64,000 bases of DNA from Aminipila butyrica (lineage in GTDB: Bacteria; Bacillota; Clostridia; Peptostreptococcales; Anaerovoracaceae). Location: the NCBI RefSeq assembly GCF_010669305.1, contig NZ_CP048649.1, positions 1,674,001 to 1,738,000 on the forward strand, in the 5' to 3' direction. This document shows, piece by piece, positions 7,772 through 16,133 of this stretch; the stretch's first letter is position 1, and every line of letters begins with the position of its first letter. Made by a program: the position numbers and the translations under genes. The notes under the pieces are model-generated. The model did not search any database. It saw only the letters and a program-made list of their open reading frames with translations, and was not told the DNA's origin.

Positions 7772-8980
7772 ATGAACGAAACATTAGAAAGAAATCCACA
7801 AAGGTGGAAAGTCCTATTCGGCGGCTTTGCCTGTTATACTTTCGACGCCTTTGACTTGTCGCTGTTGGCCATGTCCCTGGCCCTAATTATTCAAGATTTG
7901 AACATTTCCACTCAAAAGGGCGGCTTGCTGAGCACGATTACCCTGCTGGGCATCGGCCTCAGTTCTCTATTTGTAGGATGGATGGCGGACAATTACGGCA
8001 GAAGAAAGACGCTGTTGTTCAGCTTAGTATCCTTTGGACTGTTGACCGCAGCGATTTACTTCGCCCAGAGTTGGGCGGTCATTATGGTTTTACGTTTTCT
8101 AGCTGGGTTTGGCTTGGGTGGCCTGTGGGCAGTGCTATCTACCTACATTAACGAGACTTGGGCACCGAGCCTGAGAGGAAAAGCGGCTTCCTTTACCTTG
8201 AGTTCCTTCCCGGTAGGTTCTGGCTTTGCTTCTTTCTTCGCAGGTATCCTCATTCCTGTATATGGCTGGCGAGTGCTGTTTTTGACTGGAGCCCTGGCTA
8301 TTATTCCGGCGCTGTATATGTACTTTGCCGTACCGGAATCCAAGGAGTGGGAAGAACAAAAAAGATTGGAAGCGAAGAACAGCAAAGCAGCTAAGGCACC
8401 TATCAGCCAGATTTTTTCTCCTCAGTTCAGAAAGAATACCATCATTGCTACAGCGGTTTCGGCCTTTGCTTTTAGCGGGTACTGGGGCGCCTCTACTTGG
8501 TTGCCGACTCTCCTGGTGACAGAAAAAGGGCTGGATACCGCTACTATGGCTAAGTTTATGGTTATTCTTAACGTCGGCATGTTTATCGGAATGAATGTAT
8601 TCGGTGTCGTGGCTGACAAATTAGGAAAAAAAGTGGCCTTAATGATTACTTTCTTAGGATTGACCATCACTTTACCGATTTACCTTCATGCTACAGAGCC
8701 AAACATGTTATTGATGCTGGGGCCGGTATACGCCTTTTTCGTATCCTTTACGACCATCTTTGGCTCGTATTTCCCGGAGATGTATCCGACGGAGGTCCGA
8801 GCTACCGGTACCGGATTCTGTTTTAACTTTGGCAGAGGCCTGTCGGCTATTGCACCGTTTGCCTTAGGAATCATAGCAGCAAAATATAGCTTGACCATGG
8901 GCCTGGGGATTTGCTCCATCTTCTTCTTTTTATCCTTCTTAGGTATGATTTTCCTGCCTAGCGGAAAGGCACAGCAGTAG
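7772..8980 (+). CDS. MFS transporter, aromatic/organic acid:H+ symporter-like
   Basis: 402-residue 12-helix major facilitator protein of the inner membrane. It has the A-like motif GWMADNYGRRK between helices 2 and 3 and a DKLGKK counterpart between helices 8 and 9. The opening CYTFDAFDLSLLAMSL resembles AAHS-type (PcaK-like) uptake carriers with an Asp in helix 1. GGGAG lies upstream of the ATG. It is the first gene after the sigma-54 promoter and is followed by two catabolic enzymes, so it most likely imports their substrate. The substrate itself cannot be read from sequence. Confidence 0.88.
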   Translation: MNETLERNPQRWKVLFGGFACYTFDAFDLSLLAMSLALIIQDLNISTQKGGLLSTITLLGIGLSSLFVGWMADNYGRRKTLLFSLVSFGLLTAAIYFAQSWAVIMVLRFLAGFGLGGLWAVLSTYINETWAPSLRGKAASFTLSSFPVGSGFASFFAGILIPVYGWRVLFLTGALAIIPALYMYFAVPESKEWEEQKRLEAKNSKAAKAPISQIFSPQFRKNTIIATAVSAFAFSGYWGASTWLPTLLVTEKGLDTATMAKFMVILNVGMFIGMNVFGVVADKLGKKVALMITFLGLTITLPIYLHATEPNMLLMLGPVYAFFVSFTTIFGSYFPEMYPTEVRATGTGFCFNFGRGLSAIAPFALGIIAAKYSLTMGLGICSIFFFLSFLGMIFLPSGKAQQ

Positions 8981-9050
8981 GAAAAAGGGGAAGCGGAAAT
9001 GACAGGATAGACTATCAGAATTGTACTTATACGTGTTAGGAGGAATGAAC

Positions 9051-9842
9051 ATGATGGAAGGAAAAAACATGAAAATCATCGATTTGAGTATTGCAGTAGA
9101 AAGCGGATTGCCTAGCGATCCGCCGGATTATAGACCTTATATTGACTATCAGAATCACAAGGATACCGCCAAGGATATGCTGGAGTATTTTGGCGATGCG
9201 ACGTTGGACGATTTGCCGGAGGGAAACGGCTGGGCGGTAGAGTTTTTAAAAATCTCTACTCATGGAGGCACCCATATTGATGCTCCCTATCACTATTACC
9301 CCACGATGAACGGCGGCGAAAAAGCTTGGACCATCGACGAAATTCCCCTGGACTGGTTCCATGGGCACGCCGTGGTGGTAGATTTCCGGGAAAAACCGGA
9401 CGGCTACAAGGTAGAACCGGAAGATTTCCAAGAATACTTTACAAAGATTAACTATACGTTGAAGGCTGGCGACATTATCCTTGTCAATACGGGGGCCAGC
9501 AAAAAGTGGGGCAGAGCGGAATATTTGTCCTCCGGCTGTGGTATGTCTAAAGCAGCTACTCTTTGGTTGGTGAATCAGGGGGTGCGGGTAGTGGGCACGG
9601 ATGCCTGGAGCTGGGATCGTCCTCTGCCTATAGAAGCGATAGACTTTAATAAAACCCATGACAAAGAGCTAATTTGGGAAGGCCACCGGGCGGGAGCTGT
9701 CAAGGCTTATTGTCATATTGAAAAACTGACGAACTTGGAAGCCCTGCCGATAACAGGCAGTCATTTCTTCTGTTTCCCGGTGAAGATAAAAGCTGCCAGC
9801 GCTGGCTGGATTCGAGCAGTAGCCTTTGTAGAAGAAGATTAG
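9051..9842 (+). CDS. Cyclase-family (kynurenine formamidase-like) metal hydrolase
   Basis: 263 residues. ATG 9051 is preferred because TAGGAGG ends 7 bases upstream; a longer frame begins at TTG 9021. The signature HGGTHIDAPYHY near residue 70 is the metal-binding motif HxGTHxDxPxH of the cyclase/KynB family, which hydrolyses amides or lactones. A second conserved stretch, VGTDAWSWDRP, also fits the family. Its place between a carboxylate-type transporter and a BKACE enzyme suggests ring opening or deamidation of the imported compound. It is not part of a kynurenine cluster, so kynurenine need not be the substrate. Confidence 0.87.
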   Translation: MMEGKNMKIIDLSIAVESGLPSDPPDYRPYIDYQNHKDTAKDMLEYFGDATLDDLPEGNGWAVEFLKISTHGGTHIDAPYHYYPTMNGGEKAWTIDEIPLDWFHGHAVVVDFREKPDGYKVEPEDFQEYFTKINYTLKAGDIILVNTGASKKWGRAEYLSSGCGMSKAATLWLVNQGVRVVGTDAWSWDRPLPIEAIDFNKTHDKELIWEGHRAGAVKAYCHIEKLTNLEALPITGSHFFCFPVKIKAASAGWIRAVAFVEED

Positions 9843-9882
9843 CCGTACGAATGAACAGACGACAGAAGGAGGATATTCACCT

Positions 9883-10695
9883 ATGAACAAAACTATTATT
9901 ACCATCGCCCCTACGGGAGCATGGCCTAAAAAAGAGCAGAACCCTCATATTCCTATGACACCCCAGGAAATTGCCGATGACGTGTACGAATGTTATCAGG
10001 CGGGCGCTGCCATTGCTCACCTGCACATGCGGGATGAAAAAGGCGAAGGGACCATGGATAAAGATAAATTTGCCGAAACCGTACAGCTTATCCGGGCGAA
10101 GTGTGACATCATCATCAATTGCACGACCTCTGGAGACTTAAATGCCACCGACGAAACCCGGCAGGCTCATTTAAAAGCCCTCCGGCCAGAAATGGCATCT
10201 TACGATTGTGGTTCCATGAATTGGATGAACAACAGCTTATTTTTAAATCCGCCGCACTTTCTGGAGGAGCTGGGCCAGACCATGCAGGAATACGGCGTCA
10301 AGCCAGAGATTGAGATTTTCGATGCAGGCATGGTGTATAATTCCCTCTATTATTTGAAAAAGGGTATTTTAAAAGCACCGTTGCACTATCAGTTTGTGCT
10401 GGGAGCAGCTGGAGGGACTACGGCTACCGTAGAAAATCTGGTATATTTAAAGGGCCTGATTCCAGAGGGCTCCACTTGGTCGGCCTTAGGTATTGGAAAG
10501 AATAATATTGCCATTCTCCTGACCGCTGTTGCCTTGGGGGGCCATGTACGGGTAGGGTTGGAGGATAACCTGTATTATAAAAGCGGGCAGCTGGCCACAA
10601 ATACTCAGTTGGTAGCCCGGGCAAGGGCCATCATCCGAGAGGCCGGAAACGATGCAGCCACCCCAGAGGATGCTAGACATATTTTAAATCTTTGA
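9883..10695 (+). CDS. BKACE-family (DUF849) beta-keto acid cleavage enzyme
   Basis: 270 residues with AAGGAGG 10 bases before the ATG. The family condenses a beta-keto acid with acetyl-CoA and releases acetoacetate plus a new CoA ester; Kce of lysine fermentation is the founding member. The zinc ligands are visible as HLHMRD (residues 46-51) and GGHVRVGLED near 225, and the EIEIFDAG strand and GAAGGTTAT loop match the TIM-barrel fold. No lysine-fermentation genes are present, so the keto acid is unknown. It is the last gene of the sigma-54 operon and is followed by a strong terminator. Confidence 0.9.
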   Translation: MNKTIITIAPTGAWPKKEQNPHIPMTPQEIADDVYECYQAGAAIAHLHMRDEKGEGTMDKDKFAETVQLIRAKCDIIINCTTSGDLNATDETRQAHLKALRPEMASYDCGSMNWMNNSLFLNPPHFLEELGQTMQEYGVKPEIEIFDAGMVYNSLYYLKKGILKAPLHYQFVLGAAGGTTATVENLVYLKGLIPEGSTWSALGIGKNNIAILLTAVALGGHVRVGLEDNLYYKSGQLATNTQLVARARAIIREAGNDAATPEDARHILNL

Positions 10696-10722
10696 TATTT
10701 ATTAGATAAATCGAAGCGCAAA

Positions 10723-10749
10723 AAAAAGACCGGAAACTCCGGTCTTTTT
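10723..10749. terminator. Bidirectional intrinsic terminator
   Basis: Arms AAAAAGACCGGA and TCCGGTCTTTTT form a 12-bp stem with a 3-base loop. The A-tract and T-tract on either side let it end both the plus-strand BKACE operon and the minus-strand zinc-ribbon gene. Confidence 0.9.
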
Positions 10750-10763
10750 AACTGTTTTAGTGA

Positions 10764-10922
10764 TTAACGATCTCTGCGTCTTTCCTGCTTTTTCTTGTCC
10801 CTGCATTCTTTGCATCTCTTTGGTTCATTGTCAAAACCCTTTTCTTTGTAAAATTCCTGTTCTCCAACAGTGAATACAAATTCGCTTCCGCAATCCTGAC
10901 AAATAAGTGTTCTGTCTTCCAT
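10764..10922 (-). CDS. Small zinc-ribbon protein
   Basis: A 52-residue minus-strand ORF, too short for common gene cut-offs. It has GGAGG about 10 bases before the ATG and ends just before the bidirectional terminator. Two CxxC pairs (LICQDCGSEF and KRCKECRDK) flank a GEQEFYKEKGF segment, followed by a strongly basic tail rich in Lys and Arg. This matches the probable zinc-ribbon family (zf-trcl) of small Clostridia and Cyanobacteria proteins whose role is unknown. Nucleic acid binding is plausible from the basic tail. Confidence 0.85.
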   Translation of the reverse strand: MEDRTLICQDCGSEFVFTVGEQEFYKEKGFDNEPKRCKECRDKKKQERRRDR

Positions 10923-10987
10923 AATCTTTATTCCTCCATGTTTAAAAAAAAAGTTTCTAAATATTTAAAATATCGAAATGGGAGACG

Positions 10988-11185
10988 ATGCAGATTGAAA
11001 ATTTTTCCGTACAGATGCTAGGGACATTAGTTTCCGGTAGAGAACTTTCCATGGTCAGATCGAGCCAAAGCTATTTTAAATATTTGATAAGTTCATTATA
11101 TAGTGGCGGAAAAGAAAAGTCCACAACTATTTCTGAATTCAGCGAAAAATACAACAAATTAATTAAAATGCTGGAGATGGTTTAA
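10988..11185 (+). CDS. Hypothetical 65-residue protein
   Basis: Short ORF divergent from the zinc-ribbon gene, with GGGAG 5-8 bases before the ATG. The product begins MQIENFSVQMLG and is mixed helical with a Lys/Glu-rich second half; no membrane helix, signal or motif is visible and I recognise no family. Codon use is unremarkable. It could be a genuine small gene or a chance frame. The next 155 bases to the SPOR gene hold no clear feature. Confidence 0.45.
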   Translation: MQIENFSVQMLGTLVSGRELSMVRSSQSYFKYLISSLYSGGKEKSTTISEFSEKYNKLIKMLEMV

Positions 11186-11340
11186 TCGGAAGGCTCTAGC
11201 GTCGGGAGAAAAACAAATATATCGTCGTAAAAGCATAAGGAAAGCTTCATAGGCAAACAAATAAATTGAATGTTTTTCGTCACACATCATAGAATGAATT
11301 ATCAAGTTGTACTTGCCAAGGAGTAGGAGGATAGGGGATC

Positions 11341-11952
11341 ATGAGACCGATTAGAAGAAAAAGGCGGAGAAATGGGTTTCGCCAAAAAACAAAGGTGAAT
11401 TTTACAGCAATTATTGTTATAATAAGTATGGCAGTATTGCTGGGATATGGAACAGCAAAATTTATCATCTACCCCTTGTTTCATGACAGCGGTCAGAAAG
11501 GGGACGACCTGGCGGGCCAGGGGTTCCAGATTGAAAAGTTTTTAAGCTTTTTTCTGAAAGAGGACGACCCACAGAAGGAACCGGAAGGCGATAAAAACGG
11601 AGAGCAGGGCGTTCAGGAGCAGGGCACCAGCGGGCCGGCGGTCCAGCCGGACTCTTCCGGCGGCAAAGATGGTGTGGTGGAGGATAAGCTGAATGTGACT
11701 CCGGTGCAACAGAGCACGGGGACTGATACAACTAATGGCTACTGTATTCAGTTTGGCAGTTTCACCACCAAGTTGAGTGCAGAAAGCCTGGTTTCGGAGC
11801 TGAAGGCCAGCGGTATCACCGCCGAAATCATTGAGAAAGACGGAGCCTACAAGGTAGTGAGCCAGCTTTTCCAACAGAAAGAGGAAGCGGTGACCACCAT
11901 GAATTCCCTGGTGGGAACAAAGTATGCAGACGCCTTTATCACGCCTCGATAA
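11341..11952 (+). CDS. SPOR-domain membrane protein
   Basis: 203 residues, AGGAGG upstream of the ATG. A basic N-terminus (MRPIRRKRRRNGF) precedes one membrane helix at about residues 20-40, then a long low-complexity acidic linker (about 50-125), and a C-terminal SPOR-type domain (about 132-203, starting YCIQFGSFTTK). SPOR domains bind denuded glycan strands at division septa, so a peptidoglycan-associated role outside the cell is likely. Monocistronic in appearance; rarA follows after about 115 bases. Confidence 0.8.
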   Translation: MRPIRRKRRRNGFRQKTKVNFTAIIVIISMAVLLGYGTAKFIIYPLFHDSGQKGDDLAGQGFQIEKFLSFFLKEDDPQKEPEGDKNGEQGVQEQGTSGPAVQPDSSGGKDGVVEDKLNVTPVQQSTGTDTTNGYCIQFGSFTTKLSAESLVSELKASGITAEIIEKDGAYKVVSQLFQQKEEAVTTMNSLVGTKYADAFITPR

Positions 11953-12067
11953 GAAGAACATTACAGCAAGCTAATGAAGAAATTTAAACTAGAGAACAAA
12001 GAAACTATACAAAGCTGGACCTGAGATGAAAACGGTTCTCAGGGCCGGGAGAAGAAAGGCAGAACAT

Positions 12068-13351
12068 ATGATTCCTCTTTCAACCAGGATGAGACCAGAC
12101 AGCATTGACCATTTTATCGGGCAGAGCCACTTTATGTACAAAGGCTCTCTCTTTTATAATTCTATAAAAAACGGTACCTTTGATTCCGCCATTTTTTTCG
12201 GGCCCTCCGGCACGGGGAAGACTACCTTGGCCCGGCTTATTGCCCGGGAAATGGACGGAGACTTTTCGGAGATAAATGCAACCTCTACAGGCATTAAGGA
12301 ATTAAAAGAAATCATCGACCGAGCTCAGTTGAAATTTTTCGGCATTCAGAAGCAGACCACTTATGTATATGTGGATGAGGTTCATCGGTGGAATAAGCTT
12401 CAGCAGGATACGCTGCTGAAGGCCATTGAGGAAGGCGTTATCCATTTTATCGGCAGTACGACGGAAAATCCGTACTTTTCCATCAACAATGCCATTCTCA
12501 GCCGGGTGAGGAACATCTACGAGTTCAAACCCCACAACACCGAGGATCTGGTGCAGATTTTGACCTATACCTTGACGGAGACCGATCGGGGCCTAGGCAA
12601 CCTACACATTCCCTATGAGGAGGAGGCTCTGCGGGTGTTGGCAGAATTGAGTTCAGGAGATGCCAGGGTGGCTTTGGATACCCTGGGCTTTATAGCGGAA
12701 AACTTAAATCCTGGCGAACAGCTGACCAGCAAGCTGGTGGGGGAGGCTATGCAACGGAAGACCGCTTTTTTTGATAAAAGCGAAGATCGATACAACCTGC
12801 TGTCTGCTTTGCAGAAATCCGTTCGAGGCAGTGATCCCGATGCTGCTGTTCATTATTTAGGGCGGCTTATAAATGGCGGGGCTGACTTACAGATGATTGG
12901 CAGGCGGCTGCTGGTCATGGCCAGCGAAGATATCGGCATGGCTTATCCCTCGGCTATTACCATTGTGAATTCCTGCATTCAGGCAGCTCTCATGGTGGGC
13001 TTTCCCGAGGCCCAGATTAATCTGGCTCAGGCAGTGGTGCTTCTGGCTTCTTCTCCTAAGTCCAACGCTGCATATATGGCCCTTAACAAAGCTATGGGGG
13101 ATATCCAGACCAAGGTCATCGATGACGTACCCTTGCATCTGAAAGATTCTCACTACTCAGGAGCACAGAGCAGAGGCATCGGCATCGACTATAAATATCC
13201 TCATGATTACGGTGGTTATGTGAAACAGCAGTATTTACCGGACAATCTCTACCAAGAAGGCGTTCACTACTATCAGCCGACAGAAAATGGCAACGAGGCA
13301 GCATTTAAAAAATTTTTAGAAGGGGTCAGGAAAATAAATGGCAAGGATTGA
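12068..13351 (+). CDS. rarA: RarA/MgsA-type AAA+ recombination factor
   Basis: 427 residues from ATG 12068, chosen because the upstream GGGAGAAGAAAGG fits an RBS and the product then starts at the family's typical PLSTRMRPDSIDHFIGQ. A frame from 12026 would add 14 residues. Walker A is GPSGTGKTT, Walker B is YVYVDEVHRW, and sensor 1 is GSTTENPYF. RarA acts at stalled replication forks. The C-terminal tetramerisation region ends near SRGIGIDYKYPHDYGG, conserved in the family. The last 14 bases overlap the ispH-rpsA start. Confidence 0.92.
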   Translation: MIPLSTRMRPDSIDHFIGQSHFMYKGSLFYNSIKNGTFDSAIFFGPSGTGKTTLARLIAREMDGDFSEINATSTGIKELKEIIDRAQLKFFGIQKQTTYVYVDEVHRWNKLQQDTLLKAIEEGVIHFIGSTTENPYFSINNAILSRVRNIYEFKPHNTEDLVQILTYTLTETDRGLGNLHIPYEEEALRVLAELSSGDARVALDTLGFIAENLNPGEQLTSKLVGEAMQRKTAFFDKSEDRYNLLSALQKSVRGSDPDAAVHYLGRLINGGADLQMIGRRLLVMASEDIGMAYPSAITIVNSCIQAALMVGFPEAQINLAQAVVLLASSPKSNAAYMALNKAMGDIQTKVIDDVPLHLKDSHYSGAQSRGIGIDYKYPHDYGGYVKQQYLPDNLYQEGVHYYQPTENGNEAAFKKFLEGVRKINGKD

Positions 13352-15305
13352 ACTAGCGAAAAATTCAGGGTTCTGTTTCGGGGTGAAACGGGCTATGGAC
13401 ATAACCGAGGAAGCAGCAGAGCAGTTTGCTGGTACGAAGCAGGTTTATACTTGCGGTCCGCTGATTCACAACCGGAACGTCACTGACGGACTGCGGGAAA
13501 AAGGCGTGGAGATTATCGATGAGTTGTCCCAGGCTTCCGAGCAAGATGTGGTCATTATCCGTTCCCATGGAGAAGGACAAGCTTTTTATGAGCAGGCAGA
13601 GCAGATTGGCTTTCAGCTTATCGATGCAACCTGCCCTTTTGTAAAAAAGATTCATAAGCTGGTGAAAGAAGCTGCTGACCGAGGCGAAGCCGTAGTGATT
13701 GTGGGCGATCAGGAGCATCCCGAAGTTCGCGGCATAAATGGCTGGTGCAGAAATAAGGCATTCATCATTAATTCTCTGGAGGAAGCGGACAAGCTGGAAC
13801 CGGGGAACTATTTTGTGGTGGCCCAGACGACCATCCAGCAAAGTCACTTTGAGGCTATTCTCTCTAGGCTGGCGGAAAAAGGCTGCGGATTGGATTTGCA
13901 CAATACCATCTGCAGCGCTACCCGGGACCGGCAGGAAAGCTGTAAGAAACTGGCAGAAAAAGTGGATGCCATGTTAATCATCGGAGACCGAAGCAGCTCA
14001 AATTCCCAGAAATTATATGATCTCTCAAAAAAACATTGCGAAAAAGTATATTTTATTGAAAATATAGCAGATTTACCATTGAAAGATATTGAATTATGTA
14101 ATAAAATAGGAGTCGCGGCAGGTGCATCGACTCCTGAACGCTTAATTAAGGAGGTTATTGCTAACATGAGTGAATTTCTCACTGAAAACAATGAAGAAAA
14201 TTTAATGCACGGCTTAATGGATGAAATTGAGAAGTCATTAAGACTGCCGAGAGGCGGAGAGATCGTAGATGGTACTGTAATTCAGGTGACTGACAGAGAA
14301 GTTGTTGTCAATCTTGGCTGCAAGAAGGACGGTATTATACCAAAGGACGAATTAACACTGGAAGGAGAACAAAAGCTTACCGATTTATTTAAAGAAGGCG
14401 ATGAAATCCAGGCTAAGGTATTGAAGACTGATGACGGCGACGGAAACATTCTACTTTCTAAGAAAAAGTTAGAAGTGAACGAGCATTGGGATGAAATCAA
14501 TAGTGCTCTTGAAGATAAATCATTTGTTAACGCTAAGGTTATTAAAGAAGTCAAAGGCGGCGTAATTGCAGCTTACAAGGAAGTGTACGGATTTATTCCT
14601 CTTTCCCAGTTATCGGACAAGTTTGTGGATAAAGCAGAAGAATTTATCGGCAAAACTCTTCCGGTAAGAGTAACTCGCGTAGATCAGAAGAAGGGCAAGG
14701 CGGTATTCTCTCACAAGGCTTACTTGGCAGAAGAACGTCAGAAGAAGATCGACGAAGTATGGGGCAGCCTGAGCGAAGGCGACGTAGTAGAAGGTACTGT
14801 TATGCGGTTTACTGACTACGGTGCATTCGTAGACATCGGCGGTATCGACGGATTGCTGCACATCTCCGAGATTTCTTGGGGCAAGCTGAAGCACCCACAG
14901 GAAGTTCTTTCCATTGGGCAGAAGATTGAAGTGAAGGTCCTTTCCATGAACAACGAAAAGGGCAAGATTTCTCTGGGCTTAAAGCAGACCAAGCCAGAAC
15001 CATGGTCTGTTATCGATGAAAAGTACCAGATTGGTCAGGTTATTTCCGGAAAGATCGTACAGATCAAGGAATACGGTGCATTTGTAGAGTTAGAGCCAGG
15101 TCTGGACGGTCTGGTACATATCTCTGAGATTGCACACAAGCGTGTGACCAATATTGCGGATGAAATTTCTGTTGGACAGGAAGTTTCCGCAAAGATTTTG
15201 GAAATCGACAGAGATAGAAAGCGGATTAGCTTGAGCATTAAGGAAACTTTAGATGCTCCAGTTGACGAAGAGACAGAAGAAGTGGCAGCTGAGGATGAAG
15301 AATAA
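13338..15305 (+). CDS. Fusion of IspH (HMBPP reductase) and ribosomal protein S1-like
   Basis: 655 residues. Residues 1-275 are IspH, the iron-sulfur enzyme that makes IPP and DMAPP in the MEP pathway: cluster cysteines C13, C99 and C192, substrate histidines H44 and H77, and the HPEV glutamate E129. Residues about 306-636 hold four S1 RNA-binding repeats (starting near 306, 394, 480 and 565; repeats 3 and 4 have DYGAFVDI and EYGAFVEL). The acidic tail is typical of S1. This fusion is known in Clostridia. An internal ribosome binding site at the junction could also yield S1 alone. It overlaps rarA by 14 bases. Confidence 0.95.
   Translation: MARIELAKNSGFCFGVKRAMDITEEAAEQFAGTKQVYTCGPLIHNRNVTDGLREKGVEIIDELSQASEQDVVIIRSHGEGQAFYEQAEQIGFQLIDATCPFVKKIHKLVKEAADRGEAVVIVGDQEHPEVRGINGWCRNKAFIINSLEEADKLEPGNYFVVAQTTIQQSHFEAILSRLAEKGCGLDLHNTICSATRDRQESCKKLAEKVDAMLIIGDRSSSNSQKLYDLSKKHCEKVYFIENIADLPLKDIELCNKIGVAAGASTPERLIKEVIANMSEFLTENNEENLMHGLMDEIEKSLRLPRGGEIVDGTVIQVTDREVVVNLGCKKDGIIPKDELTLEGEQKLTDLFKEGDEIQAKVLKTDDGDGNILLSKKKLEVNEHWDEINSALEDKSFVNAKVIKEVKGGVIAAYKEVYGFIPLSQLSDKFVDKAEEFIGKTLPVRVTRVDQKKGKAVFSHKAYLAEERQKKIDEVWGSLSEGDVVEGTVMRFTDYGAFVDIGGIDGLLHISEISWGKLKHPQEVLSIGQKIEVKVLSMNNEKGKISLGLKQTKPEPWSVIDEKYQIGQVISGKIVQIKEYGAFVELEPGLDGLVHISEIAHKRVTNIADEISVGQEVSAKILEIDRDRKRISLSIKETLDAPVDEETEEVAAEDEE
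14148..14168 (+). promoter_or_regulatory. Internal Shine-Dalgarno and in-frame ATG at the IspH/S1 junction
   Basis: AAGGAGG at 14148-14154 is followed 11 bases later by ATG 14166, in frame with the fusion (residue 277). The product would be a 379-residue four-repeat S1 protein starting MSEFLTENNEENL. The codons sit exactly at the domain boundary, which suggests a remnant or functional start of a once-separate rpsA. Confidence 0.6.
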
Positions 15306-15327
15306 GCAACATCTTTAAATGGCCAGT

Positions 15328-15357
15328 ACAGCGGGGCGTATACGTCCCGCTGTTTTT
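15328..15357 (+). terminator. Intrinsic terminator after ispH-rpsA
   Basis: Arms ACAGCGGGGCG and CGTCCCGCTGT pair with one G-U wobble around a TATA loop and are followed by TTTTT. It lies 22 bases after the stop. Confidence 0.85.
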
Positions 15358-15459
15358 GTAGAGCGGAAGAGCGCGTATTTTGCTCTGCGGCTCCCAGAAG
15401 CATGGATGGAAAAGAGGTCCAGCGTAGTAAACGAAGTTTGCGGAGGAGGCGAAACCAGG

Positions 15460-15954
15460 ATGAAGAATTTGATTTTAATAGGAATGCCAGCCTGCGGAAA
15501 GAGTACGGTGGGTGTAGTTCTAGCTAAGACGGTAGGTATGCGGTTCATGGACACGGACCTGCTGATTCAAGAGCGGGAAGGTGCTTTGCTGCAAGACTTG
15601 ATCGATAAAAAGGGAAACGATTATTTTCAGAAGGTGGAAGAATACGTCCTACGCAGCATCGATACGGAAAACACGGTCATCTCCACGGGAGGCAGTGCTG
15701 TCTATTACCCGGAAGCCATTCGGCATTTTAAGAAAAAGGGCCTGGTGGTCTACCTGAAAGTTCCTTTCGAAGCCATAGAGGAGCGGCTGGATAACATTAC
15801 GACCAGGGGCATTACCATGGGACCAGGGCAAACATTAAAGGATATCTATAACTTGAGAATCCCCTTGTACGAGGCCAATGCAGATATTACGGTGGATACA
15901 GGCGATTTGACGGTAGAGCAGACCATTGAAAAAATTATGAAGGCAATCGGATAA
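15460..15954 (+). CDS. aroK: Shikimate kinase
   Basis: 164 residues from ATG 15460; GGAGGAGG lies 10 bases upstream, so the longer frame from 15319 is rejected. The P-loop is GMPACGKST, the shikimate-binding DTD motif is at about residues 31-33, the GG pair is in STGGSAVYY, and the C-terminal RIPLYEANAD matches the RxPLYxExAD lid-region motif. It phosphorylates shikimate in chorismate synthesis. It is separated from other aro genes here, so it is a stand-alone copy. A hairpin terminator follows at 16025-16073. Confidence 0.88.
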   Translation: MKNLILIGMPACGKSTVGVVLAKTVGMRFMDTDLLIQEREGALLQDLIDKKGNDYFQKVEEYVLRSIDTENTVISTGGSAVYYPEAIRHFKKKGLVVYLKVPFEAIEERLDNITTRGITMGPGQTLKDIYNLRIPLYEANADITVDTGDLTVEQTIEKIMKAIG

Positions 15955-16024
15955 TGGATGATTGTAAAGAAAGGACCTATAGTACATCAAGCTGTCGGTG
16001 GGAGCATAACTGAAAAGGATATAA

Positions 16025-16073
16025 AAAAAGCTTTTAAGCCAAAGGGTAAAGAAACCAGGTTTAAAAGCTTTTT
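16025..16073. terminator. Long-stem terminator between convergent aroK and recN
   Basis: A 13-bp perfect inverted repeat (AAAAAGCTTTTAA at 16025-16037, TTAAAAGCTTTTT at 16061-16073) with a 23-base loop lies between convergent genes. A and T tracts at the two ends allow action in both directions. Confidence 0.7.
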
Positions 16074-16133
16074 AGGTTAACGGGCAGTATAGCAAGAGTA
16101 ACTTGCTCTCGAAAGGTACCATCTAGGAAAGCA

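Noticed and set aside
15319..15459. N-terminal extension of shikimate kinase
   Set aside because: It would read through the terminator at 15328-15357; the ATG with GGAGGAGG is better.
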